This document shows, piece after piece, positions 23,274 to 32,994 of a DNA stretch of 64,000 nucleotides. A program made the position numbers and the translations under genes. This DNA is from Pseudomonadota bacterium (GTDB taxonomy: Bacteria > Desulfobacterota > SM23-61). Positions within the stretch are counted from its first letter, which is position 1. Every line of letters begins with the position of its first letter. The notes under the pieces were generated by a model that made no database searches, was not told where the DNA came from, and saw only the letters and a list, made by a program, of their open reading frames with translations. Where the stretch lies: NCBI GenBank assembly GCA_018819135.1, contig JAHJQK010000192.1, positions 1 to 64,000 on the forward strand, given 5' to 3'.

Positions 23274-24047
23274 CTAAATGGTCAAATATCCACCGTCTAC
23301 AGGAATAATGGCCCCGGTAACGTACCGCGACGCCTCCGAGGCTAAATAAACCGCGGCCCCCTTCAGTTCATCCTCTTCCCCAAATCTCCCCATCGGGATA
23401 TGGCTGAGTAACTTCTTCCCGTGATGTTCGAAAACCCACTGGGTCATATTCGTCGGAAACCAACCCGGCGCAATGGCGTTTACTCGAATATTGTATTTTG
23501 CCCATTTGGCCGCCAGGTCCTTGGTAAAAGTAATCAACGCTCCTTTGCTGGCGCTGTAAGCGATGGCATCGGCGACGTCGGATTCCGTGCCGATGATCCC
23601 CATAATGGAAGCGATGTTGATGATGCTTCCGCTTTTCTGCCGGATCATCACCCGGCCGGCAATCTGGGTGAATAGGAATGCTCCGGTCATATTGGTTTCC
23701 ATGACTTTCTGCCATCCTTCCAGCGGGTAGTCTTCCGGAGGAGATCCCCAATTCGCCCCTGAATTGTTCACCAGGATATCAATCCGCGCAAATTCCTTAA
23801 GGATTTTGTCAACCACCTCCTGGATGTCCTTTAAGATTTTTACATCACACTTCAAGGCTAAGGACTTCACGCCCATTTTGGAAAGTTTCTCCGCCGCCCC
23901 CTGGCAGTTTTCTATTTTCCGTGAACATAACACCACATTTGCTCCTGCTTCCGCCAGGCCTTCGGCCATTTGCCAGCCAATTCCCTTCCCCCCACCCGTG
24001 ACGATTGCTGTTTTTCCCTTTAAATCAAACATTTCTTTGACATTCAT
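23274..24047 (-). CDS. SDR family NAD(P)-dependent oxidoreductase
   Basis: 257 residues, classical short-chain dehydrogenase length. Cofactor motif TGGGKGIGWQMAEGLAE, NNSGAN, catalytic Ser in IINIASIMG, YSASKGAL with Tyr and Lys, and PGWFPTNM after. Cys-Ser-Arg at the end of strand 2 (VVLCSRK) suggests NADP preference. It may act on a 3-oxoacyl or sugar-acid substrate (FabG/gluconate-5-dehydrogenase-like); the substrate cannot be fixed. Single gene between accessory DNA and the radical SAM gene. Confidence 0.9.
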   Translation of the reverse strand: MNVKEMFDLKGKTAIVTGGGKGIGWQMAEGLAEAGANVVLCSRKIENCQGAAEKLSKMGVKSLALKCDVKILKDIQEVVDKILKEFARIDILVNNSGANWGSPPEDYPLEGWQKVMETNMTGAFLFTQIAGRVMIRQKSGSIINIASIMGIIGTESDVADAIAYSASKGALITFTKDLAAKWAKYNIRVNAIAPGWFPTNMTQWVFEHHGKKLLSHIPMGRFGEEDELKGAAVYLASEASRYVTGAIIPVDGGYLTI

Positions 24048-24071
24048 CTTCCCGCCTCCGATTAAAAATTA

Positions 24072-24155
24072 TAAGAACGCAGATTTTCGTAGATATACGC
24101 AGTTTAGACCAGAATAGAGGAACCTGCTTTTTCTGCGTTCATCCGCGTCCAAATT
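24072..24155. repeat. CGCAGATTTTCG-type intergenic palindromic repeat
   Basis: AACGCAGATTTTCGTAGAT at left and TTTCTGCGTTCATCCGCGTCC at right can pair. Same family as repeats at 26583, 45691, 57721, 57884 and 58797. Confidence 0.55.
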
Positions 24156-24170
24156 GGTTTTTGTATTTTA

Positions 24171-25127
24171 TTAAATAAAGCGAAGGATCCTTAACCCAGT
24201 CCTCTGGTCCAAGTGGTGAATCCCTTCTTCTTTGGCTATTGCCAAGGCTTCTTCATGCTCGGCTGAGGTAATTCTCCGATGCAAGGGTGGATGGTTATGG
24301 GCTTCTCCGCAGGGACGGTATTGCGCCATGATATTGACATAGGTATGGAGAGAAATTTCCCCGGCCAAAAAACGCATGGCCTCTCGCGTCCCGGCTAAAT
24401 TACCCGGTAGAACCAAGTGCCTGATCAAAAGCCCCCGCTCGGCAACGTGCCGTTGGTTGACCACTAAATCCCCCACCTGCCGATGCATCTCTTTAATGGC
24501 TTGCTTAGCTCTCCCCGGGTAATCTTTGGCCTGGCAGAATCTGTGAGAAACTTCCCCATCCATAAACTTTAGATCAGGCATATAAATATCGAAAACACCA
24601 TCCAGTATTTTAAGTGTTTCCACCGAATCATAACCGCCGGTGTTATACACCAGGGGAATGCGCAATCCTCCCTCTATGGCTATGGGCAGGGCAGCTAGAA
24701 TTTGAGCCACCACATGCGATGGGGAGACGAAGTTGATATTGTGGCAACCGATTTCCTGCAAGCTGAGCATGATTTTAGCCAAATGCTCTGGCGTAACCTC
24801 CCGGCCTTCGCCCAGATGGCTGATCTCGTAATTTTGGCAGAAAAGGCACAGAAGGTTACAGTGCGCAAAAAAAATCGTCCCCGACCCTCTGGAACCTACC
24901 AAAGGATCTTCTTCGCCGAAATGGGGGCTGTAACTGGATACGACGGCTTGTACCCCCGTGCGGCAATATCCTTTTTGGTCGATACTCCGGTCCACCCCGC
25001 ATTCACGCGGACAAAGACAGCAGGATTTAAGAATTTCCCCGGCCTTGGCCACTCGCTCATGCAGAATCCCTCCTTCATAAAGCTTTAAATATGCTGGAGG
25101 AATACCTTTTTCTGCTTTCTGGGCCAT
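24171..25127 (-). CDS. PflX-like radical SAM protein (COG1313)
   Basis: 318 residues. An N-terminal Cys set (CCLCPRECGVDRS, GYCRTG) precedes the radical SAM cluster CNLLCLFCQNYEISH (CxxxCxxC). YNTGGYDSVETLKIL and LPGNLAGTREAMRFL follow, as in PflX proteins related to pyruvate-formate-lyase activases. It likely generates a 5'-deoxyadenosyl radical, but the protein target is unknown. The ATG directly follows the stop of the upstream AlbA-type gene (TAG-ATG), so the two are coupled. Confidence 0.85.
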   Translation of the reverse strand: MAQKAEKGIPPAYLKLYEGGILHERVAKAGEILKSCCLCPRECGVDRSIDQKGYCRTGVQAVVSSYSPHFGEEDPLVGSRGSGTIFFAHCNLLCLFCQNYEISHLGEGREVTPEHLAKIMLSLQEIGCHNINFVSPSHVVAQILAALPIAIEGGLRIPLVYNTGGYDSVETLKILDGVFDIYMPDLKFMDGEVSHRFCQAKDYPGRAKQAIKEMHRQVGDLVVNQRHVAERGLLIRHLVLPGNLAGTREAMRFLAGEISLHTYVNIMAQYRPCGEAHNHPPLHRRITSAEHEEALAIAKEEGIHHLDQRTGLRILRFI

Positions 25128-26564
25128 CTATTGCTTTATCCGGTAAACCTTGCCATGCTTTTTGAGCGGTTGAACGATACCCAAATTGATTAATTCCTTG
25201 ATTTCAGCGTACGCCGTATCTCGGTCCACCCCCAACCTCTGATAGTCCGTGCTGCTGAAGATCAGACCGTGAGCCTGGGCATAAACCAAGATGCGTTTTT
25301 GCCTCGGGTTCAGAAAATAACGGCTAAATTGCTGGAGCCAGGCAATGGTCTTTTTATCCATAACGGGTGTATGGTAAAAAATTAAGGAATAAGAACCCTC
25401 GTCCCCTTTTAATTCGGGGAGATTCAGACCATACTTTTCCATATCGTGAAAAATGCGCGAAAGGCCTTCTCCCGTAGCGGTCATGTAACCGCAATCAACC
25501 AGGACCCGGGTCATCAGGGGATTGCGGGAATAATGGGCCCTCTTGCCCCGTAGGATCTGCTCCAATTTTATGGGTCCAGGAAGGGTTCCCGGGCTGTGAA
25601 CCTCGATCCGGTCATCAAACATCCAAATTTCAATCGCCCTTCCTTCCAGGCGGTAATCGCGATGGGCAAGGGCGTTAATCAACGCCTCCCGTAAAGCAAA
25701 AACAGGGTATTCAAATTTTTCTTGGAAAAAAAGATCTCGCGGAACGATCTTTTCCTTGATGTAACTTCTAAGGAAATCATCCATTTCCCCGGTCAATTTA
25801 AGGACGGGTCCCTCAAAGCGGACTCGTTCGGCAACGTTATATTCGCTCCCCGTCCCTCTTTCGCTTCCCTCAAAACGAACGAATTCAGCCCCTGGCCGAG
25901 GGTGCCAGCGGAGTGGGTCTTTCCCGAAAAGGTAGGCAGCCGCCCGGGTTAATAAAGGCTTCCCGTTACGATATTCAATCAGACCATAGGGGCGGTGGAG
26001 GACCTTCTCCGCCTCTCCGCCGATTCCTAATTGAGCAATGAAATCAGCCACCAATTCTTGATCCAAATCGTCCAATGAGCTTTGCAGAAGGACTTCGCGC
26101 TCGTGCCAGGTTTCGGCCCGGGTCTCTTTTAGGATGGTTACCCTTTCTCGGGAAAGAGGGATGTTTTCCGGTCCCACTCGAATATAACCCTTCCCATTGA
26201 GGAGAAGATGAATGGCAGGGCTGGGGGCTATGGTGAAGCCGAGAAGGATTTTTTCTCCGATCTCCTCGGTTGCGGCTTTGAATCTCAGAGGTGGGATTGA
26301 GGACTTTTCCAAAGCGCGAATCAAAAGTTGACGACCCCGCTCGTCAAAATAGATTCCTTCTGTTTCGCCGTCTGCTGTCGCCCCCAAAAGAATCGTTCCC
26401 CCTTCAGCGTTGCCCATAGCAATTAAAGACTCGTTAACGTCTTGGACGATTTCTTTAAGAGTTCTTTTTTTTAGTTTACCGCTGAAACTCTTACGGTAGC
26501 AGCTGGTGATGTCCACAAACTGCGTCGATCCAAGTTGTATTAATTTAATCCAATCCTCTTTCAT
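25128..26564 (-). CDS. AlbA/Schlafen-type putative DNA-binding protein with HATPase-like C-terminus
   Basis: 478 residues. The first 130 form an AlbA_2 (Schlafen AAA_4) domain: VQDVNESLIAMGNAEGGTILLGATADG. Central part: FALREALINALAHRDYRLEG with IEIWMFDDRIEVHSPGTLPG, a GHKL-like HATPase_c_4 region. The end (DYQRLGVDRDTAYAEIKELINLGIVQP) is a winged helix. This architecture is annotated as an ATP-binding transcriptional regulator or RecG-C-like protein. Upstream of and coupled with the PflX-like gene. Confidence 0.82.
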   Translation of the reverse strand: MKEDWIKLIQLGSTQFVDITSCYRKSFSGKLKKRTLKEIVQDVNESLIAMGNAEGGTILLGATADGETEGIYFDERGRQLLIRALEKSSIPPLRFKAATEEIGEKILLGFTIAPSPAIHLLLNGKGYIRVGPENIPLSRERVTILKETRAETWHEREVLLQSSLDDLDQELVADFIAQLGIGGEAEKVLHRPYGLIEYRNGKPLLTRAAAYLFGKDPLRWHPRPGAEFVRFEGSERGTGSEYNVAERVRFEGPVLKLTGEMDDFLRSYIKEKIVPRDLFFQEKFEYPVFALREALINALAHRDYRLEGRAIEIWMFDDRIEVHSPGTLPGPIKLEQILRGKRAHYSRNPLMTRVLVDCGYMTATGEGLSRIFHDMEKYGLNLPELKGDEGSYSLIFYHTPVMDKKTIAWLQQFSRYFLNPRQKRILVYAQAHGLIFSSTDYQRLGVDRDTAYAEIKELINLGIVQPLKKHGKVYRIKQ

Positions 26565-26582
26565 AAGGTTTCCATCCCTATG

Positions 26583-26737
26583 TTAAATTAATTTGGACAC
26601 AGATTTACACGGATAAACGCAGATAACTATTTTTTGTATTTTTGGCATTTGTTATCCTGATAATCTGTGTTTACCCGGTTAGATAGTAAACATCTAACAG
26701 GGTGAATCTGTGTCCAATAAGGAAATTCCTATACAAT
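26583..26737. repeat. 155-bp palindromic repeat, copy A (with nested hairpin)
   Basis: Begins TTAAATTAATTTGGACACAG and ends GGAAATTCCTATACAAT. A near copy is at 57721 and a shorter one at 45691. Outer arms TTGGACACAGATT/AATCTGTGTCCAA pair, and an inner GTTAGAT-AGTAAAC-ATCTAAC hairpin is present. It supplies the last codons and stop of tatD. Confidence 0.8.
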
Positions 26738-27472
26738 CAGGTACCGTTGGAAGAATTTTTGAGCATTGCTAAAAGTCTGGTCCGCAATCTTTTCTGCTGC
26801 CAAACCCCTTAGCTGGCTTACAGAGTGAAGAGTTCTCAAAAGGTCCTTCGGTTCGCTCGGGCTCCCCTGGTAAACTTCTGGCGCGTCGGTCTCCAAAAGT
26901 ATCCGGTCTAAAGGGGCCGCTTGGATGGCCTGGCGATGCCTTGCACTATAAGCCGCTGCTGGCGTAGCCGAGATATAATAGCCCATTTCGAATATAGTAC
27001 TCAAAACCTTTGGAGGGCCGCTGTACCAATGGAAAACAGCTTTCTCAACTTGAAAAAATTTTATCAAATCCAGAACCGCCGTCCAGGATCGGCGAGCGTG
27101 CAGCAGAATGGGTTTCCTTGCCTTGACGGCAATCGCGAGGAGCCTTGTAAAAATTTCTCTTTGATGATCTTGAGGGGTTTCAAGGGCGAAGTCAAGTCCG
27201 ATTTCTCCCAAAGCCAAGCAGCGAGGAAGCTCTCGTTTAATCAAAGAAAAATTGGCCTCCAGGTCATCGGAGGTCAGCCGCCAGGGGTGAAGACCCAGGG
27301 CTGGATATACTAAGCCGGGATAGCGGCCGGCCAGGCTAAGAATTTTTTCGTTGGAAACCAGGTCCACGCCGACTGCTACAATGGCCCGCACTCCAACTTT
27401 TTGGGCCCGCTCCAGGGCTCCTTCGATATCGCTGATTTCGTCCAAATGGACATGGGTATCGATGAGGTTCAA
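26729..27472 (-). CDS. TatD family metal-dependent hydrolase
   Basis: 247 residues, amidohydrolase TIM barrel. IDTHVHLDE (metal His pair), GEIGLDFA (Glu), ILLHARRSW (His), AVFHWYSG (His) and LLETDAPEV (Asp) are all present, so the enzyme should be active, probably as a 3'-5' DNase or related phosphohydrolase. The TTG start has GGGAGG upstream. The last residues (RYLIV) and stop come from an intergenic repeat. Divergent from the M42 peptidase gene. Confidence 0.9.
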   Translation of the reverse strand: MNLIDTHVHLDEISDIEGALERAQKVGVRAIVAVGVDLVSNEKILSLAGRYPGLVYPALGLHPWRLTSDDLEANFSLIKRELPRCLALGEIGLDFALETPQDHQREIFTRLLAIAVKARKPILLHARRSWTAVLDLIKFFQVEKAVFHWYSGPPKVLSTIFEMGYYISATPAAAYSARHRQAIQAAPLDRILLETDAPEVYQGSPSEPKDLLRTLHSVSQLRGLAAEKIADQTFSNAQKFFQRYLIV

Positions 27473-27629
27473 GGAAAGCCGCCCTCCCTCTTGGCCTCAA
27501 GATGAGCCATTATCTCCAAGATAATTGGGGTAGGTCAAGAAAATTTTTAAGGGCTTGATCTAAGGGGTATAAATGAGATATTCTGTTTTAATAAAGCGAA
27601 CTTAGAAATATTGGCCAGAGGAGGAATGA

Positions 27630-28703
27630 ATGCGGCCCGAATCTTTTGAATTTTTAAAGGCCCTCGCCGAAGCCCCCAGCCCTTCCGGCTATGAGCAACC
27701 CGCCCAGAAGGTCTTCCGGGAATACATCCGGGGCCACGTCGATGAGGTACAAACCGATGTATTGGGAAATGCTTCTGGTTTGATCAAGGGGCGGGGAAAA
27801 GGTAAACCGACGGTCATGCTCGCCGGGCATTGCGACGAGGTGGGCTTCATGGTGAAATACATCGATGAAAATGGTTTCCTTTATTTTGCCCCGATCGGAG
27901 GAATCGACGACCAGCTGCTCCCGGGGAAACGCGTATGGATCCATGCCCAGAACGGCCCAGTCATGGGTGTTGTGGGCCGCAAACCCATTCACCTCATCGA
28001 CCCCAAGGACCGGGAAAAAGTTGTCCAGTTTCACAACCAATTCATCGACATCGGGGCCAAGAATAAAAAGGAGGCTTCAAGATTCATCAAAATCGGAGAT
28101 GCCGTAACCTTTACCGGTGGTTTGGAAAAACTTATAGGAGACCGGGTTGTCTCGCGGGGATTCGACGATAAAGTAGGAAGCTTCGTAGTTGCAGAGGTGC
28201 TGCGTAGGGTTGGCGAAAAGAAGGACCGTCCATGGTGCACCGTCTATGGGGTTTCCACGGTTCAGGAAGAGCTTGGCTTACGCGGAGCGACGACCAGCGC
28301 TTATCAGATTCAGCCTGACGTTGGTATTGCCATCGAAGTCGGGCATGCCAGTGATTATCCGGATGTAGATAAAAAGCGCGTCGGTGAGTACAAGCTTGGA
28401 GCTGGCCCCATCATCGCCCGCGGTGCTAACATTAACCCTCTGGTATATGAACTGCTCATAAAAACGGCTAAAAAAACCAAAATCCCCGTGCAAATCCTCG
28501 GTGCCCCCCGCGCCACAGGGACCGATGCCAACGTCATCCAACTCTCCCGCAAGGGAGTAGCTACCGGACTGGTCAGCGTTCCCTTGCGCTACATGCATAC
28601 TCCTACAGAGGTCCTTTCCCTCAAAGACCTCGAAGCCACCTGCCGGCTCCTGGTGGAATTCATCTATGAATTAAAGGAAAAAATGAGTTTCATCCCCCGG
28701 TAG
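27630..28703 (+). CDS. M42 family metallopeptidase (glutamyl aminopeptidase/endoglucanase-like)
   Basis: 357 residues, AGGAGG 5 nt before ATG. Metal-site motifs are in order: LAGHCDEVGFMV (His, Asp), GFDDKVGSF (bridging Asp), VQEELGLRGA (catalytic and metal Glu), AIEVGHASDYPD and the last His in LRYMHTPTEV. A cytoplasmic dodecameric aminopeptidase with two zinc or cobalt ions, removing N-terminal residues from peptides. Single gene. Confidence 0.93.
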   Translation: MRPESFEFLKALAEAPSPSGYEQPAQKVFREYIRGHVDEVQTDVLGNASGLIKGRGKGKPTVMLAGHCDEVGFMVKYIDENGFLYFAPIGGIDDQLLPGKRVWIHAQNGPVMGVVGRKPIHLIDPKDREKVVQFHNQFIDIGAKNKKEASRFIKIGDAVTFTGGLEKLIGDRVVSRGFDDKVGSFVVAEVLRRVGEKKDRPWCTVYGVSTVQEELGLRGATTSAYQIQPDVGIAIEVGHASDYPDVDKKRVGEYKLGAGPIIARGANINPLVYELLIKTAKKTKIPVQILGAPRATGTDANVIQLSRKGVATGLVSVPLRYMHTPTEVLSLKDLEATCRLLVEFIYELKEKMSFIPR

Positions 28704-28784
28704 AGGTATAAAGGATTTTAGCCTTATGGATTCGTTATGATTCTCACCTGTCTGGCTAGCAACAGGTAACAAGAGATTGGGCTT

Positions 28785-29677
28785 TTATTTTTCTCCTCCC
28801 AGGATTGCCTTTTTCGCCTCCAGGCAGGCTTGCAAATTGTCCTCAAAGGAGGCTATGATCTGCTCGGGTACAGCCGGTTTATTGAAAATCTCGAATATCA
28901 CAGGTCCCTGAAATTTTTCTCTCTGCAGCAAGCCCATGATTTTTGCATGGTTCAAAATGTTGTTCTTATCCAAGGGGCGATGTTCTTTAAGCCCCCCGCA
29001 TGAAATTCTATTATCCTACCCATGAAATGCATAATAATCTCTAAAACACAGTCCGTGATTCCCGGTGATTCTGCAAATTGCAGGGCGATATGACCTATAT
29101 CCAAAAGGAGTCCGAACCTTTCACTTCCAATTCGATTTATAATTTCATTTTCCCTAAAAAATTTTATGTCATTGGCCAATTCAAAGCCCGCGATTAGGTT
29201 CCATTCCTGGGCATATCCCGCTGCAAGCTTTCCAAACTTGATGTGATACTCGGCCATTTCTCCATCGGAAAGGTCGGCCTTCTCTTGGCGTCGAATTTTA
29301 TGGAAGGTAACGATGCGAGCGCCGATATCGCGGGCAAAACGCATCAGCTCAATATAAGGTCTCCAAGGGTCCTCTTCCCGCCCTGCGGAGCATTCCGCAA
29401 CTTCGATCGCGATGTTGGACCCATGAACCGTTACCACCTGAAAAGGTTTGAGCGGCTCGCGTAATTTTTTTCTTTCCCTCTCGCCAAAGGTGGTTTCCAA
29501 AAAGAGGGCGGCATCGCGTTCGGTGAGGGGATGAAACTGGGCAGGTACAATCTCGATCGTTTGGAACCCGCTTTTTCGTATTTGGTCCACGATCGAAGGG
29601 ATGGCCTTGGCTTCGGATTCAGACCCACCCTCCATCATTAGTGTAGTCGGAACCCCAATCAACGCTTCCCAATTCAT
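28785..29677 (-). pseudogene. TIM-barrel sugar isomerase/AP-endonuclease family protein, frameshifted
   Basis: Track ORFs of 241 and 62 residues are two parts of one protein: adding one G to the G6 run at 28992-28997 gives HAGGLKEHRPLDKNNILNHAKIM in frame. Xylose-isomerase-like barrel features: IEIVPAQFHPL, TVHGSN, FHKIRRQE, LDIGHIALQF with the metal Asp and His, and EFHAGG. A full product would have about 297 residues. Whether this is a sequence error or a true mutation cannot be told here. Confidence 0.65.
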
Positions 29678-29833
29678 TCTTATTGTCCTTTCATGTTCGC
29701 TCCCTCTGTACGCACCACACCCCTCAAGGATGGGGAGGCGTTGTAAACAGTAGACTGGCCAAGGTTAAAAAGGGCGGTCCTCGGCCCCTTGATCACGCCA
29801 AGGTCGTAACTTGAACCGTGGGAATATTTATTT

Positions 29834-31216
29834 TTATTCTTTCTCTGAAATCTTATATTTTTTCATTTTATAGCGCAGGACCCGCTCGCTGATGCCGAGT
29901 TCCGCGGCCGCTTTCGTCTGCACGCCGCTGCTTTTCTCCAGGGCATTGGCGATCATCTGGCGTTCGATTTCCTCCAAAGCCGCCGGGAGATTCCGGCTCT
30001 CCCGGGCGTGTTCCAAAGCCGCCTCCACCTTGGTCTCACGCAGGTTTAAAGGTAAGTCCTGCACCGTCAAGGTTTCTCCGCGACACAAAACTACAGCCCG
30101 CTCCATGATATTTTCCAGCTCCCGCACGTTTCCCGGGTAATGATAATTCATGAGTAAATCCCGAACTTCTTTGGATAAGGAGGTTGCATTTTTCTTGTTT
30201 TCCCGGTTGTACTTCTTTAAGAAATGTTCCACCAAGGGGGCGATGTCCTCTTTCCTCTCCCGCAGCGGCGGCAGGGATATGGTCACCACGTTGAGCCGGT
30301 AATACAGGTCTTCGCGGAAGGTCCCTTTCTGGATGGCTTCCTCCAGGTTGCGGTTGGTGGCGGCGATTACCCGCACATCACTTTTAATGGTCTGGTTGCT
30401 TCCCAGGCGTTCAAACTCTTTTTCCTGGAGAACGCGCAGGAGCTTCATTTGTAAAGAGGGTGAAAGGTCTCCGATCTCATCCAGAAAGATCGACCCACGG
30501 TCGGCTTGTTCGAAGCGGCCGATCCTGCGGGCCACGGCTCCCGTGAAGGCTCCTTTTTCGTGGCCGAAGAGTTCGCTTTCCAGGAGGTTTTCAGGCAAGG
30601 CGGCACAGTTGACTTTAACCAGGGGCTTATCCGCTCGCAGGCTGGAATAATGGATGGCCCGGGCGATGAGTTCCTTTCCCGTACCGCTTTCCCCCAAGAT
30701 TAAGACGGTAGCCTGACTTTGGGCCACTCTTCCCACCAGATTAAGGGCTTCCCCCATTTGCCGGCTGGTGGAGACGATGAAATCTACCTTAAACTTTTCT
30801 CGCAGCTGCTCTTTCAGTTCACGGTTCTCCTGCCCTAATCCTATTTCTCTTTCCACCCGCTGGATCAGAAGAAGGAGTTCATCCAGGTCAATGGGTTTGG
30901 TCAAATAATCATAAGCGCCTTCTTTCATGGCCGTAACAGCGGTCCCCACGGTTCCATAGGCCGTCATAATGACTACCACTGCCTCCGGATTTAAACGCTT
31001 AATTTCTTTTAATAACTGAATTCCTTCCATGGCGGGCATGCGGTAATCGGTGAGCACCAGGTCGAAAGTCCCGCTCTTAAATTTTTCCAGGGCTCTTGGG
31101 CCGTCTTCCGCGGTCATGGCCCCGTACCCCTGCTTTACTAAGAATCCTGCGAGCATCTCCCGCTGGACCTTTTCATCATCGACGATCAAAATCTGAATTT
31201 TTGAGGCTCCGCTCAT
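29834..31216 (-). CDS. sigma-54-dependent response regulator (ZraR/NtrC family)
   Basis: 460 residues. Receiver with phospho-Asp in DLVLTDYRMP and Lys in YLTKPIDL. AAA+ domain with Walker A LGESGTGKELIARAIH, the sigma-54 contact GAFTGA (HEKGAFTGAVARR), Walker B GSIFLDEIGDL and R-finger LYYRLNVV. Fis-type HTH at the end (KAAAELGISERVLRYKMKKY). It is co-translated with the kinase (ATGA overlap) and follows a Spy-like gene, as in the ZraPSR zinc/envelope stress system. The perfect sigma-54 promoter at 35431-35446 is a likely target. Confidence 0.94.
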   Translation of the reverse strand: MSGASKIQILIVDDEKVQREMLAGFLVKQGYGAMTAEDGPRALEKFKSGTFDLVLTDYRMPAMEGIQLLKEIKRLNPEAVVVIMTAYGTVGTAVTAMKEGAYDYLTKPIDLDELLLLIQRVEREIGLGQENRELKEQLREKFKVDFIVSTSRQMGEALNLVGRVAQSQATVLILGESGTGKELIARAIHYSSLRADKPLVKVNCAALPENLLESELFGHEKGAFTGAVARRIGRFEQADRGSIFLDEIGDLSPSLQMKLLRVLQEKEFERLGSNQTIKSDVRVIAATNRNLEEAIQKGTFREDLYYRLNVVTISLPPLRERKEDIAPLVEHFLKKYNRENKKNATSLSKEVRDLLMNYHYPGNVRELENIMERAVVLCRGETLTVQDLPLNLRETKVEAALEHARESRNLPAALEEIERQMIANALEKSSGVQTKAAAELGISERVLRYKMKKYKISEKE

Positions 31217-32976
31217 CCCTTCTCCCCTGGCACGGGCAAGGATATCCGAAAAGTACTTCCCCTGCCTACCTCGCTTTGCGCCCGGATTGTCCCCCCATGC
31301 TCCTGGATGATTTTGTGGGCCAGGGGTATGCCCAGCCCTACCCCCTTTTCTTTGGTGGTAAAATAGTATTCGAATATTCTGCGCAGGTTTTCCTCTGGGA
31401 TCCCCTGCCCCGTGTCGGAAATCTCAATGACGATTTTCTTCCCGGCTTGTAATTGGGCAGATAAAGTCAACCGCCCCCCATTGGGCATGGCCTGGAGGGC
31501 ATTGTTGACTAAGTTCCAAAAAGCTTCTTGCATGCGCTGGCGATCTAACCGAAGAACGGGTAAGTTTGGTTCGATTTCTTCCTGGAGGATGATTTTCTGC
31601 TGCTCGGCACTTTCCCGGCAGAGGAGGTGTATATCTCTTAAAATGTCCCCCACCTGAACCTCCTGCAGTTCTAAACGTGCAGGTCGCGCGAAGAAGAGGA
31701 ATTGCTCGACGATCTCATTCACCCGCTTTACTTCCCCGCGGAGGACATCCGTAAATCGATAATATTCCCCCTGGGGTTCCGGATGTTCGGGAGCGAACTC
31801 CCTTTGCAAACGTTGGATGGCCATGCCGATGGCGTTTAACGGGTTACGGATTTCATGAGCCACACCCGCGGCTAGGTTGGCCAGGGAAGATAGCTTTTCC
31901 GATTGGTGGATCTTCTCCTCCATCTCCCTCATTCTAACCAGATGTCGATTCTCCATGCGGTAAATGAAAGTTACCCCCAATCCACCGAAGATCAAAAGCA
32001 GGAGGCTGAAAAAAACGATATTGCGCTGGTCGGCTGAAATAATCTGCTCCACCTTTTCCGTGGAAAGTCCCACGCGCAGGACCGCGCGGTTATTTTTGCC
32101 CAAGGCCACAACCTTGGCCACTTCGAGAATCCCCGGAATTTTTTGCCTTGCAATCTGAGGTCCTGAGCCGCCCTTGGAAAAAAGTTGCCGGATGAAACCT
32201 TCCCCCTCTTTTTTACCTATTTTTTGCAGGCTGGTGTCCGCCCAGATTTCCGAATCTTCCCCTTGGATGGAAATATATTTGGTTTCGCCTTGGTCTCTCC
32301 ATTCCTCGACCAGTCCTTGGAGGATTATCCGGCGCCGGAAAAAATGAATATCCGACTCATCGGCGTGCAGGATCAGAATTCCTTCCCCCGCCTTCCGGAA
32401 AATGGCAACGGAAAGATGATCAATCTGGCCAGTCTCGAACTTTTCCGAACGTTCTATGGCGTAGGAGGCTTTTCCCTCCAGGAGAGATTGGTAAAAGGGG
32501 CTTGGGTTTTTGCCTGATGAACCTCCCGGGCGGCGAAAAATGGAGAATTTATCTCCAGCGACGACCATCTCTATTTCTGAAAAATTCCTGACCTCCCCCC
32601 CTTTTTGTAATAGGGCTTGTTGAGGAGGAGAGTTGCCCAAGTCTTGATCAATCTGAAAGGCAACGTCTAAGATTGGATCAACGACCGATTCTTCGAGGGC
32701 CCAAAAATTAATGGGGGTTATAAAAGCGGAAACATCGGAAAAGATTTCAATCGCGTTCAGGGAGGCAAAGGTATTCTGGACGCTATTCTCCATGCCTGTG
32801 ATGAGGGCCGAACCTTCATCGAAGAGCATTTGAAAAAGATTATCTTTAGCGCGTTTGGTTTCGTATGTTCCGTTGGCCGCGAGGAGTAAAGCCAGGAGCC
32901 CCCAGATGATAAGAAGATTGAGAGGACGAAAAAACCAGCGTCCTCTGGATTCGATTTTTGGTTCCACTAAGCTCAT
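31213..32976 (-). CDS. membrane sensor histidine kinase (ZraS-like)
   Basis: 587 residues. An N-terminal membrane segment (about 20-36), a large periplasmic sensor of about 275 residues and a second segment (about 312-330) precede the kinase core. His box AAGVAHEIRNPLNAIGMAIQ, N box FWNLVNNALQAMP, G boxes DTGQGIPEENL and GVGLGIPLAHKII. Partner of the downstream sigma-54 activator; together they likely sense metal or envelope damage, given the Spy-like gene just upstream. The exact signal is unknown. Confidence 0.93.
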   Translation of the reverse strand: MSLVEPKIESRGRWFFRPLNLLIIWGLLALLLAANGTYETKRAKDNLFQMLFDEGSALITGMENSVQNTFASLNAIEIFSDVSAFITPINFWALEESVVDPILDVAFQIDQDLGNSPPQQALLQKGGEVRNFSEIEMVVAGDKFSIFRRPGGSSGKNPSPFYQSLLEGKASYAIERSEKFETGQIDHLSVAIFRKAGEGILILHADESDIHFFRRRIILQGLVEEWRDQGETKYISIQGEDSEIWADTSLQKIGKKEGEGFIRQLFSKGGSGPQIARQKIPGILEVAKVVALGKNNRAVLRVGLSTEKVEQIISADQRNIVFFSLLLLIFGGLGVTFIYRMENRHLVRMREMEEKIHQSEKLSSLANLAAGVAHEIRNPLNAIGMAIQRLQREFAPEHPEPQGEYYRFTDVLRGEVKRVNEIVEQFLFFARPARLELQEVQVGDILRDIHLLCRESAEQQKIILQEEIEPNLPVLRLDRQRMQEAFWNLVNNALQAMPNGGRLTLSAQLQAGKKIVIEISDTGQGIPEENLRRIFEYYFTTKEKGVGLGIPLAHKIIQEHGGTIRAQSEVGRGSTFRISLPVPGEKG

Positions 32977-32994
32977 AACAGAGGCTAAATTTTT

